Source: UBA7328 sp002471345
GTDB lineage: Bacteria > Bacteroidota > Bacteroidia > Chitinophagales > Saprospiraceae
Reading direction: 5' to 3'
DNA length: 64,000 nucleotides
NCBI GenBank assembly: GCA_964011275.1
Contig: CAXGOB010000002.1
Span: forward strand, 1-64,000
The stretch's first letter is position 1. The number at the start of each line of letters is the position of its first letter. Position numbers and translations under genes: made by a program. Under the pieces are notes generated by a model. That model did not search any database. It had not been told where the DNA came from and was given only the letters and a program-made list of their open reading frames with translations. Below, piece by piece: positions 44,822-52,954 of this stretch.

Positions 44822-47800
44822 ATGAAAACATTCATGAAAAAACTATTAATCACACTCACCATACTGGCCATGAGCAATTCCATATTTGCTCAAGAAACTA
44901 AAGACTCCACACAAACAGACACCGTTAAACTTGCCACTAAAGAACTTCCATTAGAACCGGAAAGAGAATACATTCTTAATACTGATGAAGGAACATGGAC
45001 CTCTGTAGATGTAAGCCCTGATGGACAAAACATAGTTTTTGATATGGTAGGTAATATTTACATGGTGTCGATTAATGGGGGACAAGCTCAAAAAATCATA
45101 GGTGATATGTCATATGAGACTCATCCTAAGTTCAGTCCAGATGGAAAAATGTTGGCTTTTACTTCCGATAGATCAGGCTCAGAGAACATCTGGACATTTA
45201 ACCTAGCCGAAGAAGAATGGAATCAGATCACTAAAGATTCTGACCAACATTATCAATCAGTAGAATGGACACCTGATGGTGAATATTTAATAGCTTCTAA
45301 AGGAGGCCGTAATTGGAAACTCCACATGTACCACAAAGATGGAGGAAGTGGTGCTCAGCTTATTAAAAAGCCTGAAAACCTCAAGGCTTCAGAACCAGCT
45401 TTTGGAAAAGATGAAAGGTATGTCTGGTTTTCTAGAAGAAGAGGAGCTTGGAACTATAATGCTCAAATGCCACAATACCAAATAGCCACCTTTGACAGAG
45501 AAACTGGAGAGGTGGAAACCAGAACAAATAGATATGGGTCTGCATTCGCTCCTACACTTTCTCCAAATGGCAAATATTTGGTCTATGGCACTCGCCATAA
45601 TGCAGAGACTGGTTTGGTAAAGAGAAATTTACTGAACGGTGAAGAATCATGGTTAGCTTATCCAGTACAAAGAGATGAACAAGAGTCCATCGCTCCATTG
45701 GGTGTCTATCCTGCAATGTCCTTTACTCCTGATAGTAAACATCTCATTGCTTCATATGGAGGAAAGATTAACAGATTAGATATAGAAAGTGGCTCTGCTT
45801 CTGAAGTAAGCTATCAGGTATATGATACCATCAGATATGGGCCTAAAGTTCATTTTGATTTTAGAATATCTGATGATCCAGAAATGACTGTCACTCAGAT
45901 TAGAGATGCAAAGACATCTCCAGATGGAAATACTTTGGCTTTTACAGCCTTGAATAGGTTATATGTACAATCATTGCCAGATGGAACTCCACGCAGAGTA
46001 ACAAGTAATAATTTCACCGAGGCGATGCCTACATGGAGCCCTGATAGCAGATCACTGGTATATGTAAGCTGGGAAGATGATGGTGGACATATATACAAAG
46101 TGGGAGCACAGGGAGGAAGCAGTTCAAAACTTACCCAAGACAAAGGCTATTATGTGAGCCCTTCTTGGGATAGTAATACCAATCAAATAGTATTCTTCTC
46201 TGGCCCTGCCCAAAACTATGTAGATGCCATTGATCCTTTCTCATTTGGCAATACTCAACAGATCATGTGGATACCCTCTACAGGAGGCGCAATGACCGAA
46301 ATAGATCATAGGCATGGAAAGTCTAACCCTCACTTTGTAAAAGGAAAGAAAAGAATTTACTTCAGTGATAATACTAAAGGACTAGTCAGTATGAAGTGGG
46401 ATGGAACAGATGAGAAGCAGCACGTGAAGATCTCTGGTATAACCACCTTCCCTGCTCTATTCACCGAACAGCATTGCTTACTCATTTCTTCAGAAACAGA
46501 ACCCAAAAAGAAGCCGTCTAATGCTTCAATAATTACAGCTGCCCCTGATGGCAAGAAAGCTTTCGCAAAGATCAATAATGAAATTTATGAAGTTGTAATT
46601 CCAATGACAGGTGGTGAGGTTCCTTCAATCAATGTTGCCAATTCCAAGTCATCTGCATTCCCTTCTAAAAAACTAACTGAAATGGGAGGAGAATTCCCAC
46701 ATTGGTCTGGTGATGGAGAGCTAGTACATTGGACTTTGGCAAATGCATATTTCACTTATGACTTTGATCAAGCAGAAAAGGTTGAAGAAGAATTGAAAAA
46801 GAAAAAAAAGGAAGAGGCTAAGGCTAAAAAGGAAAAAGGAGAAGACTCGGATAAAGATGACACCGAAAAGGAAAAGAAGGATAAAAAAGAGGAAGGGTAC
46901 AAGGCGGATGAAATCAGAATAGTGGTAAAAGTAAAAAGAGATATTCCTCAAGGCATAGCCTTACTATCTGGAGCCAGAGTGATAACTATGAAGGGATACG
47001 AAGTCATTGAAAATGGCGACATTCTTGTTAAAAATAATAGAATCATTTCTGTTGGTCCAAGTGGCACTTTAGATGTCCCAGAAGGTGCTAAAGTAATGGA
47101 TATGAAGGGCAAAACTATTGTACCTGGCTATGTAGATACACATGCTCACATGTGGCCTAACTGGGGGCTTCATAAAAATCAGGTATGGCTTTATGCAGCG
47201 AATTTAGCCTATGGAGTGACCACTACCAGAGATCCACAAACAGCTACAACTGATGTTCTCACTTATGAAGACATGGTAGAATCTGGTCAAATCTTAGGCC
47301 CTAGAATATATTCTACCGGTCCAGGTGTAGGATTTTGGGCATACAGAATGAAAGATCTTGATCATACTAAAAATGTACTCAAACAATACTCTGAGTATTA
47401 TGATACCAAATCTATAAAAATGTATTTAGTTGGAAATAGACAGCACAGACAATGGGTAATACAGGCAGCCAAGGAACAGGGATTAATGCCTACAACTGAA
47501 GGAGGATTAGATATTAAATTAAACTTCACACAACTTCTAGATGGTTATCCTGGTCATGAACACGCTCTTCCTATCTATCCGATATACAAAGACATTGTAG
47601 ATCTAATTGCACATTCTGAAATGTGTGTTACTCCTACTATGCTAGTTGCTTATGGAGGACCTTGGGCAGAAAATTATTTCTACTCAAGAGAGAACCCTCA
47701 ATACGATAAAAAACTAAATCACTTCACTCCTAAGAAAGAATTAGATGGCAAGACTAGAAGAAGGCCTGGATGGTTTATGGATGAAGAACATGTCTTTAAA

Positions 47801-48208
47801 AAGCACTCAGAAACATGCACTGATATAGTAGAGGCAGGAGGCCTAGTAGGAGTTGGATCACATGGCCAATTACAAGGGCTAGGTTATCATTGGGAACTAT
47901 GGGCTGTACATGGAGACAATATGAAAAATCATGATGCATTGAGAGTGGCAACTACATTAGGTGCTCAATCCCTTGGTCTTTCTAAAGATCTAGGATCTAT
48001 AGAAGGGGGAAAGTTAGCTGACTTGGTCATTTTGGATGAAAACCCATTAGAAAATATTAGAAACACAAATACAATTTACCAAGTAATGAAAAATGGAAGA
48101 TTACATGATGCTAATACTCTAGATGAAGTTTACCCTAGAATGAAAAAGGCCCCGGTCTTCTTTGATGATAATACAATGCCTTCTGGGTTACCAGGAGTAA
48201 GACAATAA
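44822..48208 (+). CDS. TolB-like propeller fused to amidohydrolase
   Basis: 1128 residues from the ATG at 44822, whose signal peptide (MKTFMKKLLITLTILAMSNS then IFAQ) is normal; an in-frame extension upstream has no such signal. Residues ~40-620 form one or two TolB/WD40-like propellers (SPDGQNIVFDMVG, SPDGKMLAFTSDRSGSENIW, SPDGNTLAFTALNRLY). A Lys/Glu-rich linker (~650-695) joins an amidohydrolase domain with H774/H776 (VDTHAHMW) and a C-terminal GSIEGGKLADLVILDENP. Such fusions are widespread in Bacteroidota and are annotated as amidohydrolase or Tol-Pal system component; the real substrate is unknown. The propeller may gate access of peptides to the active site. Confidence 0.88.
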   Translation: MKTFMKKLLITLTILAMSNSIFAQETKDSTQTDTVKLATKELPLEPEREYILNTDEGTWTSVDVSPDGQNIVFDMVGNIYMVSINGGQAQKIIGDMSYETHPKFSPDGKMLAFTSDRSGSENIWTFNLAEEEWNQITKDSDQHYQSVEWTPDGEYLIASKGGRNWKLHMYHKDGGSGAQLIKKPENLKASEPAFGKDERYVWFSRRRGAWNYNAQMPQYQIATFDRETGEVETRTNRYGSAFAPTLSPNGKYLVYGTRHNAETGLVKRNLLNGEESWLAYPVQRDEQESIAPLGVYPAMSFTPDSKHLIASYGGKINRLDIESGSASEVSYQVYDTIRYGPKVHFDFRISDDPEMTVTQIRDAKTSPDGNTLAFTALNRLYVQSLPDGTPRRVTSNNFTEAMPTWSPDSRSLVYVSWEDDGGHIYKVGAQGGSSSKLTQDKGYYVSPSWDSNTNQIVFFSGPAQNYVDAIDPFSFGNTQQIMWIPSTGGAMTEIDHRHGKSNPHFVKGKKRIYFSDNTKGLVSMKWDGTDEKQHVKISGITTFPALFTEQHCLLISSETEPKKKPSNASIITAAPDGKKAFAKINNEIYEVVIPMTGGEVPSINVANSKSSAFPSKKLTEMGGEFPHWSGDGELVHWTLANAYFTYDFDQAEKVEEELKKKKKEEAKAKKEKGEDSDKDDTEKEKKDKKEEGYKADEIRIVVKVKRDIPQGIALLSGARVITMKGYEVIENGDILVKNNRIISVGPSGTLDVPEGAKVMDMKGKTIVPGYVDTHAHMWPNWGLHKNQVWLYAANLAYGVTTTRDPQTATTDVLTYEDMVESGQILGPRIYSTGPGVGFWAYRMKDLDHTKNVLKQYSEYYDTKSIKMYLVGNRQHRQWVIQAAKEQGLMPTTEGGLDIKLNFTQLLDGYPGHEHALPIYPIYKDIVDLIAHSEMCVTPTMLVAYGGPWAENYFYSRENPQYDKKLNHFTPKKELDGKTRRRPGWFMDEEHVFKKHSETCTDIVEAGGLVGVGSHGQLQGLGYHWELWAVHGDNMKNHDALRVATTLGAQSLGLSKDLGSIEGGKLADLVILDENPLENIRNTNTIYQVMKNGRLHDANTLDEVYPRMKKAPVFFDDNTMPSGLPGVRQ

Positions 48209-48222
48209 ATGACAAAAAAATA

Positions 48223-48248
48223 GTCCGCCCCTATCAAAAGGGGCGGAC
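48223..48248 (-). terminator. Terminator of the HtrA gene
   Basis: GTCCGCCCCT and AGGGGCGGAC, perfect 10-bp GC-rich arms. On the minus strand T-rich sequence (TATTTTTTTG) follows. Confidence 0.8.
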
Positions 48249-48305
48249 ACCTCAAAACAAAACGAAAAACCAACTTGATCTTAAAACGTAAAACAAATGC
48301 AAATG

Positions 48306-49457
48306 TTAAATGCCATTGCGAAGTTTTACTTCAATATTTTTGATTTTGCCTTCTCTAACGACACTTACATCTAATACATCTCCCACTTTGGCAAATTTTA
48401 ACACCTCTTGCAAATCGTCAAATGTGTTAATGCTATTCTGATTTACATTGACAATTTTATCTCCTTGTTTGATCCCTGCTGAATAAGCTGAACTTCCTCT
48501 TTGAAACTGCTGTACATAAACTCCAGCATCTAAACCAGCATCATTGCTCCGATCTAATTCTGAGACTGTCACACCTAAGAAAGCTCTTTGAATATTTCCA
48601 TTTTCTTTTATTTCATCAACAACTCTTTTTACAATCTGCCCAGGTATCGCAAAAGAATAGCCTGCATAATAACCTGTAGGGGATGAAATGGCTGTGTTAA
48701 TTCCTATCAAATTACCATCTGTATCCACAAGTGCACCACCACTGTTTCCAGGATTCACTACTGCGTCAGTTTGTATAAACTCTTCAATGGCCTTTACATT
48801 TTGTTTTCCTTGATTGATAAGATCTAAATCTCTTCCTTTTGCACTTACAATTCCAGCAGTCACTGTAGATTCTAAATTAAATGGATTTCCCACGGCTACA
48901 ACCCACTCTCCTACTTTTACATGATCACTATTTCCAAATTTTAAATAAGAAAGATCATCCGCCTCTATTTTTATTACTGCTAAATCACTTCCAGGATCAG
49001 TCCCAATTTTTTTTGCATTTACTTCTCGACCATCACTAAGTGAGACGATGATATTATCTGCAAACCCAACCACATGATTGTTAGTAACTATATATCCATC
49101 TTCAGATATAATCACTCCGGAGCCTGTGCCTGCTTGAGGTCTTTTTCTATCTCTATTGTAAAAGAAGTCGTCCCAAGGACTATATCTTTTGTTTTTGTAC
49201 TGAGAATACTCTTTATTACTTGCACTAATATGAACCACAGCAGGTGTAGCTATGTCTGCGGCCTTTGTAAAGTCAAAAGCTGTTGCCACAGTACTTGACG
49301 CAGTCCTATGGAATATTGGAGCAGGGGATTCCTCATAGATTATTACATCTTTATCAAAATATTTGACAGCGGCCACAGCAATCACACCGCCTAAAAATCC
49401 TGCAAATACTAATTTCAATAATGCTTTCATCCGTTTTGTAGTTTTAGTTTTTCTCAA
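48306..49457 (-). CDS. DegP/HtrA-family periplasmic serine protease
   Basis: 374 residues from the ATG at 49430 (MKALLKLVFAGF); the track start adds nine residues. A TM or signal segment (MKALLKLVFAGFLGGVIAVA) anchors it. The trypsin-like triad is readable: His in TNNHVVG, Asp in SDLAVIKI, Ser in NPGNSGGAL. One C-terminal PDZ domain begins FLGVTVSELDRSNDAG and has GVYVQQFQRGSSAYSAGI. It degrades or refolds misfolded envelope proteins. A single PDZ is typical for DegS/DegQ-like Bacteroidota members. An 8-bp-arm inverted repeat lies upstream. Confidence 0.95.
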   Translation of the reverse strand: MRKTKTTKRMKALLKLVFAGFLGGVIAVAAVKYFDKDVIIYEESPAPIFHRTASSTVATAFDFTKAADIATPAVVHISASNKEYSQYKNKRYSPWDDFFYNRDRKRPQAGTGSGVIISEDGYIVTNNHVVGFADNIIVSLSDGREVNAKKIGTDPGSDLAVIKIEADDLSYLKFGNSDHVKVGEWVVAVGNPFNLESTVTAGIVSAKGRDLDLINQGKQNVKAIEEFIQTDAVVNPGNSGGALVDTDGNLIGINTAISSPTGYYAGYSFAIPGQIVKRVVDEIKENGNIQRAFLGVTVSELDRSNDAGLDAGVYVQQFQRGSSAYSAGIKQGDKIVNVNQNSINTFDDLQEVLKFAKVGDVLDVSVVREGKIKNIEVKLRNGI

Positions 49458-49535
49458 TCAATGTATTAGAATGACGATTAAATCTTCTTCCAAATGGTGA
49501 AAAATGTAACGATTAAATTAAGCCGTTTGTTTCCA

Positions 49536-49568
49536 GTGATCGTGCTTTAACAGACACTTAACGATCAC
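49536..49568. repeat. Inverted repeat between HtrA and pterin dehydratase genes
   Basis: GTGATCGT and ACGATCAC, perfect 8-bp arms with a 17-bp spacer, about 106 bp upstream of the HtrA start and 18 bp past the stop of the dehydratase gene. The run ACGATTAAAT also occurs twice nearby (around 49475 and 49509). Confidence 0.4.
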
Positions 49569-49585
49569 ATTTCGACCAAATCCCA

Positions 49586-49831
49586 CTAGACCTTATACGA
49601 AGTGTAAATTTCCTCTACAATTTTCGCTAATTTTTTATCCTTATCTGTAATGGTATTCCCTGCATCGTGAGTGGTGAGTTTGATTTTTACAGTATTCCAG
49701 ACATTACTCCATTCTGGATGGTGATTCATTCTTTCAGCATGAATGGCGACTTGTGTCATAAAGGACCAAGCTTGAGTAAAGTCTTTAAACTTTAATTCTA
49801 AGTGGAGGGCATTGTTTTCTTCTTGCCACAT
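49586..49831 (-). CDS. Pterin-4a-carbinolamine dehydratase
   Basis: 81 residues. The family signature is clear: AERMNHHPEWSNVWNTVKIK followed by TTHDAG. The family dehydrates 4a-hydroxytetrahydrobiopterin to recycle the cofactor of aromatic amino-acid hydroxylases. No hydroxylase gene is in the window. It is 18 bp downstream of the M42 peptidase on the same strand, so the two are probably cotranscribed. It is somewhat shorter than the usual ~95-110 residues at the N-terminus. Confidence 0.9.
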   Translation of the reverse strand: MWQEENNALHLELKFKDFTQAWSFMTQVAIHAERMNHHPEWSNVWNTVKIKLTTHDAGNTITDKDKKLAKIVEEIYTSYKV

Positions 49832-49849
49832 TGGTTTTCGTTTAGTTAT

Positions 49850-50908
49850 CTATTTAAGCTCCCAATCATACTTATCCATATGCTCAACTGATAAGATTAA
49901 TAAGTCAATTACCGCCGTGACATCATCCTTATGTGCCATCTCAATAGATTGGTGTAGATACCTCAAAGGTATAGAAATGCCTCCTGTGATACTTCCACCA
50001 CTTCCTGCTCTTTGCAATGCAGCACCATCAGTACCTCCGGCCGGAAGTAGCTCAATTTGATATTTTATCTCTTCTTTTTTGGAAAGACCTTTCAGATACT
50101 TTACCATTCTCTGATCACTTATTATTGAACCATCTAGCACTTTTATAGCTGCACCTTTTCCCAGACAAGTTACTTTTTCGTGAGGCATAGCACCGGGCAT
50201 ATCATTAGCCAAAGTCACATCCAATACTATTCCGAAATCAGGGTTCACACCACTAGCAGCTGTCGTAGCCCCTCTCAAACCGACCTCTTCCTGTACTGAG
50301 AAAACAGCATAAAAATCATAAGGTATCTTCTTCCCTTTAAGAGCTCTAAGGGCCTCTATAAGAATATAAACTGAAATCCTATTATCAAGAGATTTACTAT
50401 TAATACAGTCGCCCATTTCGATAAGTGCCCTTTCTCTGGTAATAGCATCTCCAACTTCTACCATTTTATTCACTTCTTCTTTGGAATATCCTGTATCTAT
50501 GTAAAAATCACTGATTTCAGGCATTTTTTTCCTTTCTGCAGGGGTCATCACATGAATAGGCTTACAACCCATAACTCCCATCACATCACCTTTCTCTGTA
50601 TGAATAATAACCCGTTGTGCCACTAGAGTTTTAGGATCAAATCCACCTAAGGGAAGAAACCTTATGAACCCGTCTTCAGCCTCTACATGACTCACAATAA
50701 ATGATATCTCATCCATATGAGCAGCAGCCATGACTTTCTTATCACTTTTACCTTTTTTAACAGCAATAAGATTTCCTATTGCATCTACATATTGTTCATC
50801 ACATAAATCAGAAATCTCTTTTTGAATAAAATTTCTAATTCTATTTTCAAAACCAGGTGCTCCTGCAAGTTCTGTTACTTGTTTAAGTAAGTTAATATCT
50901 AAAGACAT
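49850..50908 (-). CDS. M42-family aminopeptidase
   Basis: 352 residues, cytoplasmic. The M42 (glutamyl/deblocking aminopeptidase) metal site is readable: AAHMDEISFIV with its His-x-Asp, NSKSLDNRISVYILIEAL with its Asp, VQEEVGLRGA with the catalytic Glu pair, and a late His (RYLHQSIEMAH). An insert domain (80-170) is typical. These enzymes form tetrahedral dodecamers that trim peptides. In an operon with the pterin dehydratase, though no functional link is known. Confidence 0.92.
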   Translation of the reverse strand: MSLDINLLKQVTELAGAPGFENRIRNFIQKEISDLCDEQYVDAIGNLIAVKKGKSDKKVMAAAHMDEISFIVSHVEAEDGFIRFLPLGGFDPKTLVAQRVIIHTEKGDVMGVMGCKPIHVMTPAERKKMPEISDFYIDTGYSKEEVNKMVEVGDAITRERALIEMGDCINSKSLDNRISVYILIEALRALKGKKIPYDFYAVFSVQEEVGLRGATTAASGVNPDFGIVLDVTLANDMPGAMPHEKVTCLGKGAAIKVLDGSIISDQRMVKYLKGLSKKEEIKYQIELLPAGGTDGAALQRAGSGGSITGGISIPLRYLHQSIEMAHKDDVTAVIDLLILSVEHMDKYDWELK

Positions 50909-50935
50909 GTTGTTTTTTGTTTCTTTTGAAATGGA

Positions 50936-51034
50936 TTATTGAAAGTAAGTGCCGAGATAGGATATTATGCTATATCTATTCCAGTATAAATAAAATGCCA
51001 AAGCAATTGAAAAAACGATTGCTGCCACTTTCAT
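50936..51034 (-). CDS. Possible small membrane peptide
   Basis: From the ATG at 51034: 32 residues, MKVAAIVFSIALAFYLYWNR then a short polar-aromatic end (YLGTYFQ). The frame stays open upstream to a TTG at 51100, which would add a basic 22-residue segment (SSRHRYTSRREKNERAFRN). One TM helix with a positively charged inside fits a small membrane protein. Unrecognised; it lies between the M42 and rsgA genes on the same strand. Confidence 0.35.
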   Translation of the reverse strand: MKVAAIVFSIALAFYLYWNRYSIISYLGTYFQ

Positions 51035-51133
51035 ATTTCTGAAAGCCCTTTCGTTCTTTTCTCTTCTGCTGGTATATCGGTGTCTACTGCTATATGACAA
51101 TTGAATGCTTTTTTAATGAATGGTGCAAAAGTC

Positions 51134-52075
51134 TTAAAATTCAGTATTTAATTCCCAATAATTTTGGTCTTCTATTTCTCGTAAAATTTGAATATAGTTT
51201 TGGTATCTTAAATCACTAATTTTCTCATCTTCTACAGCTTGAAGAACGGCACATTTTGGTTCATTTCTATGCGTACAATCATTGTACTTGCATTCTTTAG
51301 CTACAGCAAAAAATTCTCTAAAATTATGAGCAACATCCATGATGTCAAGATGATTAAAAGACAAATTCTTTATTCCTGGTGTATCGATCAATTGACCTCC
51401 TATTTTTATTTCAAACATTTCAGCAAAAGTCGTGGTATGCTGTCCTTTACCAGTATAATCAGAAATTTCATGTGTCCGAAGTGATACTCCTATATCCAAA
51501 GCATTCACCAATGAAGATTTCCCAACTCCAGACTGTCCCGCTACAAGTGTCGTTTTATCGGTTATTCTTTTTGTAATAAATCCAAGACCTTTTTTCTCAA
51601 TTGCGGAAGTGCAACAGACTTCATAACCGATGGACTCATACATCTCTTTCAAATATTCATATACTCCAATATCTTCCATATGATAAATGTCAAACTTATT
51701 GAAGACTATGATTACGGGAATATCATAAGGTTCTGTCATTAGAAGAAATCGATCTATAAAGCCTTGCTTAAGCTTAGGAGAAGCAATACTCACTATGAGT
51801 AGAACCTGATCAACATTACTAGCTAATATGTGGAGAGAATGCTTTTTACGTGGAGATTGTCTCACGACGTAATTTTTCCTAGGAAGGATCTCTTTGATTT
51901 GATAATCATTAGAAACCTGCTCTATCATCACTTCATCCCCTACAGCAACTGGATTTGTTAGTTTCATTCCATCCAGTCTGAATTTCCCTTTGATTCTGCA
52001 TGCAATCACCTCTTTTGTTTCCACAAGAGCAACATCATACCAACTTCCAGTAGATTTAATGACAACTCCTTTCAT
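51134..52075 (-). CDS. rsgA: Ribosome small-subunit-dependent GTPase A
   Basis: 313 residues with the RsgA/YjeQ layout: an N-terminal OB fold (1-75), then a circularly permuted GTPase with NKFD as G4 (VIIVFNKFDIYH), the P-loop GQSGVGKSSLVNAL as G1 and DTPGIKNL as G3. A C-terminal zinc finger has C-x-x-x-x-C-x-H and a later C (CKYNDCTHRNEPKC). RsgA matures the 30S subunit late in assembly. Overlaps pcrB by 4 bp (ATGA). Confidence 0.95.
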   Translation of the reverse strand: MKGVVIKSTGSWYDVALVETKEVIACRIKGKFRLDGMKLTNPVAVGDEVMIEQVSNDYQIKEILPRKNYVVRQSPRKKHSLHILASNVDQVLLIVSIASPKLKQGFIDRFLLMTEPYDIPVIIVFNKFDIYHMEDIGVYEYLKEMYESIGYEVCCTSAIEKKGLGFITKRITDKTTLVAGQSGVGKSSLVNALDIGVSLRTHEISDYTGKGQHTTTFAEMFEIKIGGQLIDTPGIKNLSFNHLDIMDVAHNFREFFAVAKECKYNDCTHRNEPKCAVLQAVEDEKISDLRYQNYIQILREIEDQNYWELNTEF

Positions 52076-52830
52076 ATTTGGCTAAACTGTTGATTGATTT
52101 CTGTCTTCACTTTTGCAAATTCTCTTAGTGTTTCAGGTCTCCTTTCCACTGCTGTCCCAATCACTTGAATATCCGCTCCGTTTTGATAGATACTATGCAT
52201 TTGTTCTGTAGTTTTAATTCCTCCACCTACTATCATAGGAATATCTATAGCGCTTCTTACAGCTTTTATAGAGTTTGTAGATACGGGTCTTGTTGCACCG
52301 CTACCACCTTCTAAATAAATCAGTCGCTGCCCCAAATATTTACCTGCCAAGGCTGTAGCTGCTGCTATTTCTGGTTTATCCACAGGTAAAGGAACTGTTC
52401 CAGAAATATAACTGGCTGAACTTGGTTTCTGGCTATGTATCAGCATATATCCCGTAGGAACAACCTCTATATCCATTGTTCTAAGTCGAGGTGCAGCAAT
52501 TACATGTTTAGCAATTAAATATTCGGGATTCCTACCTGAAATCAATGAAAGAAAGAGGATAGCATCAGCGTCTTGATGAAGTTGAATTTCATTGCCAGGG
52601 AAAAGCACTACTGGTTTATCTGAAGATTTTTTAAGAAACTGAATGGTTTGATCCAACTTATCATCTAGAAGTAAACTTCCTCCTACTAGATAGAAATCCA
52701 CATCATGAGCATTTACCAAATCTACTATAAGCCCAAGGTCATTTTCTTTAATGCCATCGGGATCTATAAGTACCGAAAGCGACTTGATGCCATCGGTCTT
52801 ATTTTGTAGAATTTTTTTATAAAAGTTCAA
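52072..52830 (-). CDS. Geranylgeranylglyceryl/heptaprenylglyceryl phosphate synthase (PcrB family)
   Basis: 252 residues, TIM barrel. Phosphate-binding loops EGGSGATRP and IVGGGIKTTEQM, plus the N-terminal LIDPDG, match the PcrB/GGGPS family, which ethers a polyprenyl chain to glycerol-1-phosphate. Archaea use it for membrane lipids; some Bacteroidota and Firmicutes keep homologues whose product is still debated. It is the first gene of the coupled pcrB-rsgA pair. Confidence 0.9.
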   Translation of the reverse strand: MNFYKKILQNKTDGIKSLSVLIDPDGIKENDLGLIVDLVNAHDVDFYLVGGSLLLDDKLDQTIQFLKKSSDKPVVLFPGNEIQLHQDADAILFLSLISGRNPEYLIAKHVIAAPRLRTMDIEVVPTGYMLIHSQKPSSASYISGTVPLPVDKPEIAAATALAGKYLGQRLIYLEGGSGATRPVSTNSIKAVRSAIDIPMIVGGGIKTTEQMHSIYQNGADIQVIGTAVERRPETLREFAKVKTEINQQFSQI

Positions 52831-52954
52831 ATGATTCTTGTTTCATGAGCAAGATACAGTATACACTTCTGTCTTTCTTACATGTGATTGAATTAAAAAA
52901 AAATCCATGAATTAAAGCTTAATAGGTATTTTCAAAGTTGAGTATTCAGAGAAG

